Assembly: GCA_012270665.1 (NCBI GenBank)
Contig: JAAXHY010000009.1
Span: forward strand, 1-10,744
Length of the DNA stretch: 10,744 nt
DNA from: Dehalococcoidia bacterium
GTDB lineage: Bacteria; Chloroflexota; Dehalococcoidia; SAR202; UBA11138
Direction: 5' to 3'
The notes under the pieces are model-generated. The model had not been told where the DNA came from, ran no database searches, and was given only the letters and a program-made list of their open reading frames with translations. Below, one piece after another: positions 1 through 6,155 of this stretch (the stretch's first letter is position 1; every line of letters starts with the position of its first letter). Both the position numbers and the translations under genes were made by a program.

Positions 1-1
1 C

Positions 2-193
2 CACCAGCATGGAAAACCGGCGCTGTCCCTCGGCTGTGTCGGGATGAGGCTGTACACGGGCGTTCCGCCCCACCTGTTCCTGGTCGCTATGCCCCCGAAG
101 TATCTTCCGAAGTTGGAAGAGGGCCTCGAGTCCATGACGGACGCCCCCGCCCGTCTCGAAGGCTATGCCGCGCGGATGGCCGCTGGCAGATGA
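2..193 (+). CDS. DUF169 family protein, C-terminal part (5' end outside window)
   Basis: An open frame enters from the left edge and ends at TGA 191-193, giving 63 visible residues. The stretch LGCVGMRLYTG, then a proline-rich turn, then LVAMP and a closing amphipathic helix (KYLPKLEEGLESM) matches the C-terminal pattern I know from DUF169 proteins: a conserved TG-x-P turn followed by an 'a-[IM]-P' strand and a helix. DUF169 is found in archaea and anaerobic or uncultured bacteria. Its function is not established, so none is assigned. The gene converges with the PIN-like toxin gene, whose stop lies 15 bp further right, and no terminator hairpin is evident between them. Reading past the TGA soon meets another stop with no sign of a selenocysteine context. 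The family call rests on about 60 residues only. Confidence 0.6.
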   Translation, partial: HQHGKPALSLGCVGMRLYTGVPPHLFLVAMPPKYLPKLEEGLESMTDAPARLEGYAARMAAGR

Positions 194-208
194 AACACTA
201 CACCCGTC

Positions 209-688
209 TCATAGCCTATAGGCCTCTATTCTGAATCTCGGACGCAATTCGTTCCCATGTTCACGCGCGGTTATATGGAACGGGCGCTCAAATGGGGCAT
301 AGTTTTCAAGCGCATAGGGAACAACGTAAGAGAGTAGCCTTAGCTGGCTGCGAGCAGACATTTTTCCTCCCTTTCGTCTAATCCATATCGTGCTGATTCG
401 GTTAGACACGATATCCGCTTTGTGCATCTTCTTTGCTCGATCATCCACATGAACCCAGATGCCGGCCGGCCCCAACTGTCCCAGCCACGCGATTATCTCT
501 TCATCTTTGACGTTGTCTTTGTTATCGAATACCTGATACGCACTCCTCGCGGGTATCCCCACTAGAGCTAAGGCATCCGCTATGGCATTAACCATGGATT
601 GGTCAATCAAAACCAACGGCGACGGGGTGTTCAAGTCTCCGTAGTTTGTTCTCCCACTCAATTGCGGATTCGACCTCTTCGCGTTCAA
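209..688 (-). CDS. PIN-like (VapC45-type) toxin of a DUF433-linked toxin-antitoxin pair
   Basis: Predicted ribonuclease-type toxin of up to 159 aa. After a poorly structured N-terminus, a strand ending in Asp29 (LVLIDQS) opens a PIN-like fold. Further acidic clusters follow at Asp62-Glu64 and Asp82-Asp83, the usual places for metal ligands, then a strand (STIWIRR) and a C-terminal helix. This matches the small PIN-like domains encoded beside DUF433 antitoxins. The start is uncertain: the longest frame begins at TTG 688, with other in-frame TTG codons at 661, 634 and 616. TTG 634 has a GGAG only about two bases upstream, and the domain begins just after it, so a 142-aa product overlapping the antitoxin by 32 bp is plausible; 688 would overlap by 86 bp. 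No ATG precedes the domain. GC is near 50% in a sampled line, below most neighbours. Toxicity is inferred from family and context only. Confidence 0.72.
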   Translation of the reverse strand: MNAKRSNPQLSGRTNYGDLNTPSPLVLIDQSMVNAIADALALVGIPARSAYQVFDNKDNVKDEEIIAWLGQLGPAGIWVHVDDRAKKMHKADIVSNRISTIWIRRKGGKMSARSQLRLLSYVVPYALENYAPFERPFHITAREHGNELRPRFRIEAYRL

Positions 689-1331
689 GACGATAGGCTG
701 ACATCACATACTCCACCGAGTCTCCTGCCTCGACCATTCCCCATACGGCGCTGGTAGGTATGCTGGTCCCCTTGACACATGGCGACCCAAGTTGGATATC
801 GGGCGATAACAATACTCCCGCCTGAGGTTCCCAATCTATCACAACTCCATGCGAGTCAAAAGCTAGTCCATGTACAGGTATCAACCAATCTTTCAAGTGT
901 TCAAATGCCATTTGACCTGCGCGCGAAGCCGCAATGAGCCGATCGCACATCTGAACAAAGACTTGCGAACCCTCGGTCCACATCGCCTCGGTAGCGAACG
1001 GTCGTGGGTGGTCAGAAACTTTGCGCAACCATTTCTCTGCGTCATAGATCACCTTGAAGGAAACCCCCGCAGACCTCAACGCGGCTATAACACGTAAAGA
1101 GATCAGATCCTCGAATCCAATCAGCAAGTCTGCCCCGCTTACGCCAACCAAATCCCGGTCAGATAGTCCTTTTCGTATCCACCTGATCAATTTTGTCGAA
1201 TCTACTCGGTAAATCCGATCCGCTTCTCTGCTAGCTCGCAAATAGAGAGATGCTTCGCTCATCTCGTACAAACCAGTGAACTTGTACGAATCTACAGGCT
1301 GAACAATGAGTGTCGCAAGTCGCTGAACCAT
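603..1331 (-). CDS. DUF433 antitoxin with N-terminal DNA-binding (MerR/HTH-like) region
   Basis: Predicted antitoxin and autorepressor of 242 aa. Residues about 20-56 (LYEMSEASLYLRASREADRIY then TKLIRWIRKGL) look like a helix-turn-helix. Residues 72-104 (IGFEDLISLRVIAALRSAGV and following) match the 'SFLNLVE..hvLaalR..GvS...I' segment usual in DUF433 antitoxins. Residues about 176-228 form the DUF433 domain: SPDIQLGSPCVKGTSIPT, then an acidic EAGDSVEYVMSAYRLEREEVESAI helix pair. An in-frame GTG at 1397 would add 22 residues, but the ATG at 1331 has a strong Shine-Dalgarno (GGAGGG at 1337-1342, 5-base spacer), so 1331 is chosen. The 3' end overlaps the toxin gene, as is common when antitoxin translation precedes toxin. 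An extended -10 element sits about 40 bases upstream, so negative autoregulation there is likely but inferred. GC is visibly lower than in the flanking metabolic genes. Confidence 0.82.
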   Translation of the reverse strand: MVQRLATLIVQPVDSYKFTGLYEMSEASLYLRASREADRIYRVDSTKLIRWIRKGLSDRDLVGVSGADLLIGFEDLISLRVIAALRSAGVSFKVIYDAEKWLRKVSDHPRPFATEAMWTEGSQVFVQMCDRLIAASRAGQMAFEHLKDWLIPVHGLAFDSHGVVIDWEPQAGVLLSPDIQLGSPCVKGTSIPTSAVWGMVEAGDSVEYVMSAYRLEREEVESAIEWENKLRRLEHPVAVGFD

Positions 1332-1336
1332 CTTGT

Positions 1337-1342
1337 CCCTCC
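1337..1342 (-). promoter_or_regulatory. Ribosome binding site fixing the antitoxin start
   Basis: GGAGGG on the minus strand, 5 bases before ATG 1331. It favours this start over the GTG at 1397, which lies within the presumed 5' untranslated and promoter region. Confidence 0.75.
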
Positions 1343-1369
1343 AGATTCTCGATAGTACATTGGGGTGTG

Positions 1370-1378
1370 AGTATATCA
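1370..1378 (-). promoter_or_regulatory. Extended -10 promoter for the toxin-antitoxin operon
   Basis: The minus strand reads TGA-TATACT, an extended -10 (TGn) plus a hexamer matching TATAAT at 5 of 6 positions. No convincing -35 was found, which is tolerated by extended -10 promoters. Transcription would start near 1363 and give a leader of about 30 bases before ATG 1331. It abuts the opposing promoter at 1383-1391. Motif-only evidence. Confidence 0.45.
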
Positions 1379-1382
1379 GACA

Positions 1383-1391
1383 TGCTACAAT
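1383..1391 (+). promoter_or_regulatory. Extended -10 promoter for the CtBP-like dehydrogenase gene
   Basis: The plus strand reads TGC-TACAAT, an extended -10 with 5 of 6 matches to TATAAT. A TTGGGG lies 20 bases upstream, too far for a standard -35. Transcription would start near 1398, about 26 bases before ATG 1424. Its upstream half overlaps the promoter of the divergent toxin-antitoxin operon, so polymerase or antitoxin bound at one could affect the other. Confidence 0.45.
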
Positions 1392-1423
1392 CCCCACATC
1401 ACAATCCTAAGGACAGACTAACC

Positions 1424-2425
1424 ATGTCAGACACGAAATTCACTGTCTATTTCATCGGCGGGCAGAACCCGGGCGCAAACCATGCCGACACCATCGAGGA
1501 GTTGGACAAGGTAGGCGCGCAGCTTGTGCCGCTGCCGCGCCTGGAGACCGAGGATGAGATCATCGAGCAGACCGCGGACGCGGACGCGCTGATCGTGAGT
1601 GAGGCCCCGATAACGCGGAGGGTGCTCTCGTCCTACGACCGCTGCAAGGCAGTGCTCAGGACGGGTGTGGGTTTCGACTGCATAGACGTGCCAGCAGCCT
1701 CGGACAACGGGATCGCGGTCATCAACGTGCCGGACCTGTGGACGCGCGAGGTGGCTAACCAGGCGATGATGCTGCTCCTGGCCATCAACCGCAAGTTGCT
1801 CGAACAGGAGCGCAGCGTGCGCGAGAACCGCTGGACGCCGAGAATCTCCGCCCCGGTCGGGCCGCTGCACACTGAGACGGCCGGCGTGGTCGGACTCGGG
1901 CGCATCGGCAGCGCGTTCGCCAGGCGCATCAAGGCTTTCGAGGTTGACCTGATTGCATACGACCCGTTCATATCCGACGAAGCGTTCGAGGCCGTGGGCG
2001 CGAGGTCCGTGTCGTTCGACGAGCTTCTGGAACAGTCCGACTACATATCCGTCCACACGCCGCTCGACGACGGCACATACCACCTGATTGACGAGGACGC
2101 GCTTCGCAAGATGAAGCCGACCGCCATCCTCATCAACTCCTCGCGCGGGCCGGTGGTGGACGAGCAGGCCCTGATAAGGGCGCTCCAGGAGGGCTGGATA
2201 CTGGGCGCCGGCCTGGACGTGCTCGAACAGGAGCCGCCCGACCCCGACAACCCCCTGCTCGGCATGGCCAACGTCGTCCTCACTCCCCACGCCGCCCACT
2301 ACTCCGAGCTTTCGATGGAGCTTCGTCCCAGGCGATACGGCGTCGAAGTGGCCGCTGTCCTCGACGGTCGCCAGCCCATGAACCTAGTCAACCCGCAGGT
2401 AATGGAGGTTCTGCCGCTGCGCTGA
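1424..2425 (+). CDS. D-isomer-specific 2-hydroxyacid dehydrogenase, CtBP-like
   Basis: Cytosolic NAD(P)-dependent oxidoreductase, 333 aa, the usual length. It should reduce a 2-keto acid to a D-2-hydroxy acid or run in reverse; the substrate is unknown. The nucleotide-binding motif GLGRIG is at 157-162, with acidic Asp180 at the end of the next strand (AYDP), suggesting NAD rather than NADP. The expected catalytic residues are Arg241 (NSSRGPVVDE), Glu270 (VLEQEPP) and His289 (LTPHAAHYSE). The 'PHxAxYSE' signature places it in the CtBP-like subgroup rather than with SerA. The frame extends upstream to 1310, but ATG 1424 is preferred: it follows AAGGA with a 10-base spacer, lies just after the predicted promoter, and gives the family's N-terminus. 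The retropepsin-like gene follows 46 bp downstream in the same direction and may be cotranscribed. Confidence 0.88.
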   Translation: MSDTKFTVYFIGGQNPGANHADTIEELDKVGAQLVPLPRLETEDEIIEQTADADALIVSEAPITRRVLSSYDRCKAVLRTGVGFDCIDVPAASDNGIAVINVPDLWTREVANQAMMLLLAINRKLLEQERSVRENRWTPRISAPVGPLHTETAGVVGLGRIGSAFARRIKAFEVDLIAYDPFISDEAFEAVGARSVSFDELLEQSDYISVHTPLDDGTYHLIDEDALRKMKPTAILINSSRGPVVDEQALIRALQEGWILGAGLDVLEQEPPDPDNPLLGMANVVLTPHAAHYSELSMELRPRRYGVEVAAVLDGRQPMNLVNPQVMEVLPLR

Positions 2426-2457
2426 TATTCACAGCCAAGTCAGTTCGGGAATTCTCC

Positions 2458-2463
2458 GAGGAG
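2458..2463 (+). promoter_or_regulatory. Ribosome binding site supporting a TTG start
   Basis: GAGGAG, 8 bases before TTG 2472. There is no in-frame ATG before the conserved aspartic protease motif, so this site decides the start of the retropepsin-like gene. Confidence 0.65.
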
Positions 2464-2471
2464 AGCGATCA

Positions 2472-2849
2472 TTGGGCAATTTCAGAATTACACTAGGGGT
2501 AAGCGCCCAAGGCGGCAGTCACTTTGAGTATGTAGATGCCCTGGTAGACACTGGCGCGACCTACACACAATTGCCTGAATCACTGCTGAGGTCTTTGGGC
2601 ATCGTTCCGCTTGGAAATTTGAGCTTCAGACTGGCAAATGGACAGAGCGTGATGCGTGACGTCAGTGAAGCTCCAATGAGAATTGGAGACATGGTTCGCA
2701 CCAGTCCGGTTATATTCGGAGATGATGATTCAGACGCCCTTCTGGGGGCGGTGACCCTGGAAATATTCGGACTGGGCGTTGATCCTGTCAATCAGAGGCT
2801 GATCCCTGTTGAAGGGTTGCTGGTCGGGATCGTCGAGAGCGAAGACTAA
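2472..2849 (+). CDS. Retropepsin-like (clan AA) aspartic protease, small
   Basis: A single-domain protein of 125 aa. The catalytic signature is Asp26-Thr27-Gly28 within ALVDTGATYTQLPESLL, as in retroviral-type aspartic proteases. A second glycine-rich strand (about 88-100, ALLGAVTLEIFGLGVDP) fits the family's hydrophobic-hydrophobic-Gly element. One DTG per chain means that activity would require a homodimer. No signal peptide or membrane segment is seen, so it is probably cytosolic. Substrates of the bacterial members are largely unknown. Translation is assigned to TTG 2472 after a good GAGGAG site. A sampled line is about 47% GC, well below the selB region, which hints at separate ancestry. 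It lies 46 bp behind the dehydrogenase gene and ends 4 bp from the convergent 167-aa gene. Confidence 0.8.
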   Translation: MGNFRITLGVSAQGGSHFEYVDALVDTGATYTQLPESLLRSLGIVPLGNLSFRLANGQSVMRDVSEAPMRIGDMVRTSPVIFGDDDSDALLGAVTLEIFGLGVDPVNQRLIPVEGLLVGIVESED

Positions 2850-2853
2850 TGGC

Positions 2854-3357
2854 TCACTCAATCTCCAGCTGGTCCCCGTCAAAAGCAATCGAGCGTGAAC
2901 CGTGTCTCAGGACCGCGCGCCCGAAATGCCGCAACTCAGTCCGCAGTTCGTTCAGCCTGCGGTCCGTCTCAGTCCCCGACCTGGGCGCGCCCGAGCCGCT
3001 CGACATCGCTCCCCACAGGTCGCGCTGGGGCATTCGCTTCAGCATCTTGCCGAAGCCAACCATGAACACCTCGAAGGCCTGCGCGGACAATTCGGGCATC
3101 GGAGCGTCGTCTTCGGGATCGGCGAAGTAGAGCTCGAAGACGATCTCGGTCTCATCCGACGTTACCGCGTCCAGCAGCAGAACCGGCTGGGGTTGCCCTC
3201 CGAACAGCGACTCGCCTCCCTCGACGCTTCTGGCGAAGTCCCGCAGCGCGGCCTGTATGACCCTGAGCGTCGAGGAGACATAGGACACAGGCAAGGACTT
3301 TGCGTCCAGCGCCAGCGTGAGCCGATAGTCTGTTCGATTTGCGCTGTCAGCGGCCAT
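2854..3357 (-). CDS. Conserved-looking protein of unknown function, downstream of selB
   Basis: Not recognised. 167 aa, soluble, with no signal peptide or membrane segment. It opens with a short strand (DYRLTLALD) and a helix (SYVSSTLRVIQAALRDFARS), then strands (PVLLLDAV, EIVFELYFAD), then a helix (AQAFEVFMVGFGKMLKRM). A Gly/Ser-rich linker near 120 (SSGSGAPRSG) leads to a basic helix (RRLNELRTELRHFGRAVLR). The frame extends up to TTG 3372, but ATG 3357 has GGAGG (3363-3367) with a 5-base spacer and is chosen. It follows the selB stop by 38 bp on the same strand, so the two are probably cotranscribed. The codon use and GC resemble selB, which supports a real gene. A link to selenocysteine incorporation is possible by position only. 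Its 3' end lies 4 bp from the convergent protease gene. Confidence 0.75.
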   Translation of the reverse strand: MAADSANRTDYRLTLALDAKSLPVSYVSSTLRVIQAALRDFARSVEGGESLFGGQPQPVLLLDAVTSDETEIVFELYFADPEDDAPMPELSAQAFEVFMVGFGKMLKRMPQRDLWGAMSSGSGAPRSGTETDRRLNELRTELRHFGRAVLRHGSRSIAFDGDQLEIE

Positions 3358-3362
3358 TCCGG

Positions 3363-3367
3363 CCTCC
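3363..3367 (-). promoter_or_regulatory. Ribosome binding site fixing the start of the 167-aa gene
   Basis: GGAGG on the minus strand, 5 bases before ATG 3357. It favours this start over the in-frame TTG 3372 and GTG 3369. Confidence 0.7.
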
Positions 3368-3395
3368 ACCAACGGGCATCAATGAAATGCCGCGC

Positions 3396-5258
3396 TTATC
3401 TGAGTACCCTCACATCTCCGACACGACGGGTGACTCGCGCGTGGTCGAGATGGTCCATCAGCGCGAGCGCGTACTTGCGGCTCGTGCCCAGAAGATCGCG
3501 CACGTCGGCTACTGTGATTTCCCCGTTACTGTCGAGGTACTCGGATATCCTATCAACCATCTCGCCGTAGGCCGAAGCGGAAAAGACTACGCTCTCGCTC
3601 ACTTTTACAACCTGGCCCCTCTCGTCCAACAGGTTCACGACCTCTGGGTCTATCACGATGTCTGTGGGTGGAGAGAACGGATCGGAGTCCAACTGGCGCA
3701 GGTAGTCGTCAACAAGCTCGCGCTGGGAATCCCCGATGCTGGGTTCGTGTTCAGGCAGACGCGCCGTCGAGCCGTCTTCGGCTGTCACGCCGCTTTCGTT
3801 CAGGATCCTGAGCGCGTCGTTGAACACTTGTGGGGACAGGTTGAGACGGGAACGAAGCTCCTCCTTGGGCGGGCCGGCGCGGAGCGGAAACTGGCGGTGA
3901 TAATCTCCCAGCGCGGCGCGCGTTCGCTCGGTCAGCGTTTTCCAGCCGTTCGCCGTGTAGAGCCTCGTGGCGCGGTTGATATTGCCGCTTCCCAGCGCGA
4001 CAACCCCGCCGTCCGCGGCCATCCGCTCAAGCTCCGCCTTCACGCTGTCCGCGTTCATGTTCGCGCGATTGACCACCGCCCCGAACTCTGCGGGTTCCAG
4101 GCCCTCTATCGTCTTCAGCAGTACCTCCCGGTCATCGCCGCGCTCCATGATCTCCAGCCGCTCGATGGTCGGTCTGTGACGCCTACGAGGTCGGGGCGCG
4201 TGCGTATCCACTATGTTCCCGCCGCCCAGCGTGGTCATGTTCGAGCGTATGACGAAGTAGTCGCCCTTCACCACGGCTATCGGGCTGTCCAACTTGAGCT
4301 GAGCCCACGCGCTGTCGCCGGGCTGGACGCTGTCCTCCTCGAACAGCCGCAGCCGTGCCACCGACTCGCTCGATCCGGTGTGTACCGTCACGTACATGTT
4401 ATGCCGAAGCGGGTTCGGCGCGTCCGACAGCGCCCTCAGGTGAACGTCGAACGCGGTCGTGGGACGCAGCCAGCCGGGAAGCGTCAGCACCTCGCCGCGC
4501 GAAATCTCGTCGTGGGACACGCCTATCAGGTTGGCGGCGACGCGGGTGCCGGGTTCCGCGCGTTCCACCTTGCTCTTGTGGGTCTGAATACCGCGAATCC
4601 GCGTACTCTCGCCCGAGACCGGGAGCTCGACATCCTGGCCTATATCCAAGTACCCGTCTATCAGCGTACCTGTCACAACCGTGCCGAATCCGGTTATGGT
4701 GAAAGATCGGTCTATCGGCAGGCGGGGACGTCCCAGGTCGCGCTTGGCGGGTATGCCGCTCAGCATCGCTTCGATAGCCGACACGAGATCCGGCAGACCG
4801 TCGCCCGTTTGCGCGGATACAGGGATGATAGCCGCGCCCTCCAGCGCTGTGCCTCCAATCGTGTCCTCGATGTCGGCGGTCACGAGTTCGATCCACTCTT
4901 CGTCAACCAGGTCGCTCTTGGTGAGCGCCACCAAGCCCCTGGGTATCTGGAGAAGGTCCAGAATGGCGAGGTGCTCGCGCGTCTGCGGCATCACCGACTC
5001 GTCCGCCGCCACCACCAGCATCGCCAGGTCAATCCCGCCCACCCCGGCCAGCATATTGTTCACGAACCGCTCATGTCCCGGAACATCCACGATGCTTATC
5101 TCGTTGCCGCCCGGCAATTCCAGCCACGCGAAACCCAGGTCTATCGTCAGGCCGCGTTCCTTCTCCTCCGCCAGACGGTCCGGGTCTATCCCCGTCAGCG
5201 CCTGGACGAGCGTGGACTTGCCGTGGTCAACATGGCCTGCCGTGCCTACAACGAACAT
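3396..5258 (-). CDS. selB: Selenocysteine-specific elongation factor SelB
   Basis: GTPase that carries Sec-tRNA(Sec) to the ribosome at UGA codons marked by a SECIS hairpin. 620 aa, close to E. coli SelB. G-domain motifs: P-loop GHVDHGKS 8-15, switch I ERGLTID 34-40, G3 DVPGH 58-62, G4 TKSD 113-116 and G5 SAQTG 148-152. Domain II begins near 175 with [10 protein letters not shown] at 190-199. The long C-terminal half holds winged-helix repeats, including [20 protein letters not shown] and the last one ([20 protein letters not shown]), which in the family binds SECIS RNA. That extension and the short ERGLTID switch distinguish it from EF-Tu. The ATG at 5258 has AAGG 8 bases upstream. A 255-bp leader region with a candidate promoter precedes it, and the 167-aa gene follows. 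selA, selC and selD are absent from the window. Confidence 0.95.
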   Translation of the reverse strand: MFVVGTAGHVDHGKSTLVQALTGIDPDRLAEEKERGLTIDLGFAWLELPGGNEISIVDVPGHERFVNNMLAGVGGIDLAMLVVAADESVMPQTREHLAILDLLQIPRGLVALTKSDLVDEEWIELVTADIEDTIGGTALEGAAIIPVSAQTGDGLPDLVSAIEAMLSGIPAKRDLGRPRLPIDRSFTITGFGTVVTGTLIDGYLDIGQDVELPVSGESTRIRGIQTHKSKVERAEPGTRVAANLIGVSHDEISRGEVLTLPGWLRPTTAFDVHLRALSDAPNPLRHNMYVTVHTGSSESVARLRLFEEDSVQPGDSAWAQLKLDSPIAVVKGDYFVIRSNMTTLGGGNIVDTHAPRPRRRHRPTIERLEIMERGDDREVLLKTIEGLEPAEFGAVVNRANMNADSVKAELERMAADGGVVALGSGNINRATRLYTANGWKTLTERTRAALGDYHRQFPLRAGPPKEELRSRLNLSPQVFNDALRILNESGVTAEDGSTARLPEHEPSIGDSQRELVDDYLRQLDSDPFSPPTDIVIDPEVVNLLDERGQVVKVSESVVFSASAYGEMVDRISEYLDSNGEITVADVRDLLGTSRKYALALMDHLDHARVTRRVGDVRVLR

Positions 5259-5292
5259 GGACTATACCTTCGCGGGATGGCTGATTCTGTCT

Positions 5293-5301
5293 AGGATAAC
5301 A
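5293..5301 (-). promoter_or_regulatory. selB: Candidate extended -10 promoter for selB
   Basis: The minus strand reads TGT-TATCCT: a TGn extension plus a hexamer with 4 of 6 matches to TATAAT. Transcription would start near 5286, giving a leader of about 28 bases to ATG 5258, similar to the two other predicted promoters here. The inverted repeat at 5306-5325 would cover its -35 region. Motif-only evidence. Confidence 0.35.
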
Positions 5302-5305
5302 CAGC

Positions 5306-5325
5306 GACCACACGCGGTTGTGGTC
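5306..5325. promoter_or_regulatory. Operator-like inverted repeat upstream of selB
   Basis: GACCACA, six bases (CGCGGT), then TGTGGTC: perfect 7-bp arms. It sits directly upstream of the candidate -10 at 5293-5301, the usual place for a repressor or activator dimer. It has no T-run, so it is not an obvious intrinsic terminator. No cognate regulator is identified. Confidence 0.4.
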
Positions 5326-5513
5326 TCGGCCATTGAAGAGAGCTATCGGCAAGGATGCGCGGATGCGCGTGAGTTGGCCGAAGAGCGATACGAACTGGTG
5401 GGCAAGAGGGTGTGTATTTGGTGGTCGAATACGTCTTCAGAAGGGCGAGTTGGGGACCGTTCACATGTGTGCAGTCACAGAACCGAGACCGGCCCGGCAA
5501 TGTTCGAGACCAT

Positions 5514-6134
5514 TTACGAACAGGGTCCAGTTCCCAGTGTCACGGCGAGCGCAGCGGCGGCGCCTATGGGGTAAAGGCGAGTGTTCAAGTCCACCGGCTC
5601 GTTGGGCGCGACGAGGTCGGCGCCCTCATAGATCAATTCCGAGAGCGAGGGTCTTCGCTTGGGTCCCAGGATTACCTGTTCCAGAGTAAGAGCGATGACA
5701 CCACTGACCTCTTCGACGGGCATCTCCGTGGGCTGTTCGAGGAGAGCCGCCTTGTAGATGACGATATGGTATGTCTCTCCGGCGCGGGGAACGCCTTCAG
5801 GATGTATCATCCGGTACAGGGCCACGGGACGGGGTTGGTCGGATACGACGGCGCGCTCTGCCCCGCCATCTGAGGAGACAATCCAAGTGTCATTGGATGG
5901 AATCAGTTCCACATCCACGCCGATTTCCTCTATGGCCTCGCGGTGGGCGCACTCGACCCAGGTCTCTCCTTCCTCCCTGTGGCCGCCGATGCCGGCGTAG
6001 AAGAGTTCTCCGGGTGGACAGTCGAACTTGGTTCCGGCGAGGAAGAACAAATACCTGCCTAGACTGTCCTGCAGCGCGAGGCCGACGCCGGCTTCGGCGC
6101 CTTCGGGAACCAGGTCGTCAATGCAGGTGGACAT
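5514..6134 (-). CDS. Nudix hydrolase
   Basis: Mg2+-dependent pyrophosphohydrolase of the Nudix superfamily, 206 aa, cytosolic. The Nudix box GX5EX7REUXEEXGU is complete at residues 51-73: Gly51, Glu57, Arg65-Glu66, Glu69-Glu70, Gly72, Val73 (read GGHREEGE, then REAIEEIGV). It lies after a core strand ([17 protein letters not shown]). The later part ([20 protein letters not shown] and a helix LTLEQVIL) completes the fold and adds a C-terminal extension of unknown role. The substrate cannot be read from the sequence; nucleoside diphosphate derivatives such as NADH or ADP-ribose, or an oxidised nucleotide, are possible. ATG 6134 is the start; its ribosome site is weak, and it begins 21 bp after the aldo/keto reductase stop, so translation in an operon is likely. 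It is the last gene of the LLM-reductase-Nudix group. Confidence 0.88.
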   Translation of the reverse strand: MSTCIDDLVPEGAEAGVGLALQDSLGRYLFFLAGTKFDCPPGELFYAGIGGHREEGETWVECAHREAIEEIGVDVELIPSNDTWIVSSDGGAERAVVSDQPRPVALYRMIHPEGVPRAGETYHIVIYKAALLEQPTEMPVEEVSGVIALTLEQVILGPKRRPSLSELIYEGADLVAPNEPVDLNTRLYPIGAAAALAVTLGTGPCS

Positions 6135-6155
6135 GCCAATGGTCTCGGCTTTCGT

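Larger units (their letters stand above)
5259..5513. other. Intergenic region between the Nudix gene and selB
   Basis: 255 bp between the Nudix stop and the selB start, both genes on the minus strand. It holds the predicted selB promoter and an inverted repeat. I looked for a tRNA (especially tRNA-Sec), a T-tailed terminator after the Nudix gene and a riboswitch, and saw none. A plus-strand frame from ATG 5257 to TAA 5574 contains a helix-like stretch (around 5330-5420) but has no ribosome site and overlaps both flanking genes, so it is not called. A 7-base direct repeat, GGTCTCG on the minus strand, occurs twice near 5480-5512. Confidence 0.5.

Noticed and set aside
214..223. Perfect 10-bp palindrome GCCTATAGGC near the toxin stop
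   Set aside because: It lies inside the last codons of the toxin gene, has no loop or T-run, and is short enough to arise by chance.
1361..1400. GGGGTGTG and CCCCACAT as an operator palindrome between the divergent promoters
   Set aside because: The two are mirror-related rather than inverted repeats, so they do not form a dyad for a dimeric regulator.
1427..2299. A 290-codon minus-strand frame opposite the dehydrogenase
   Set aside because: The dehydrogenase has complete catalytic and NAD-binding motifs; the antisense frame shows none.
3339..5294. A very long open frame on the plus strand (about 650 codons) opposite selB
   Set aside because: It mirrors the high-GC codon pattern of selB. 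The protein is rich in Arg, His, Val and Ala with no recognisable domain, and it lacks a ribosome site.
5259..5513. A tRNA-Sec (selC) next to selB
   Set aside because: I found no T-arm consensus or long acceptor and variable arm pairing on either strand.
5257..5574. A possible 105-aa plus-strand gene in the selB/Nudix gap
   Set aside because: Part of it reads like a helix, but it has no ribosome site, overlaps both flanking genes and contains no known motif. It could be a gene remnant at most.
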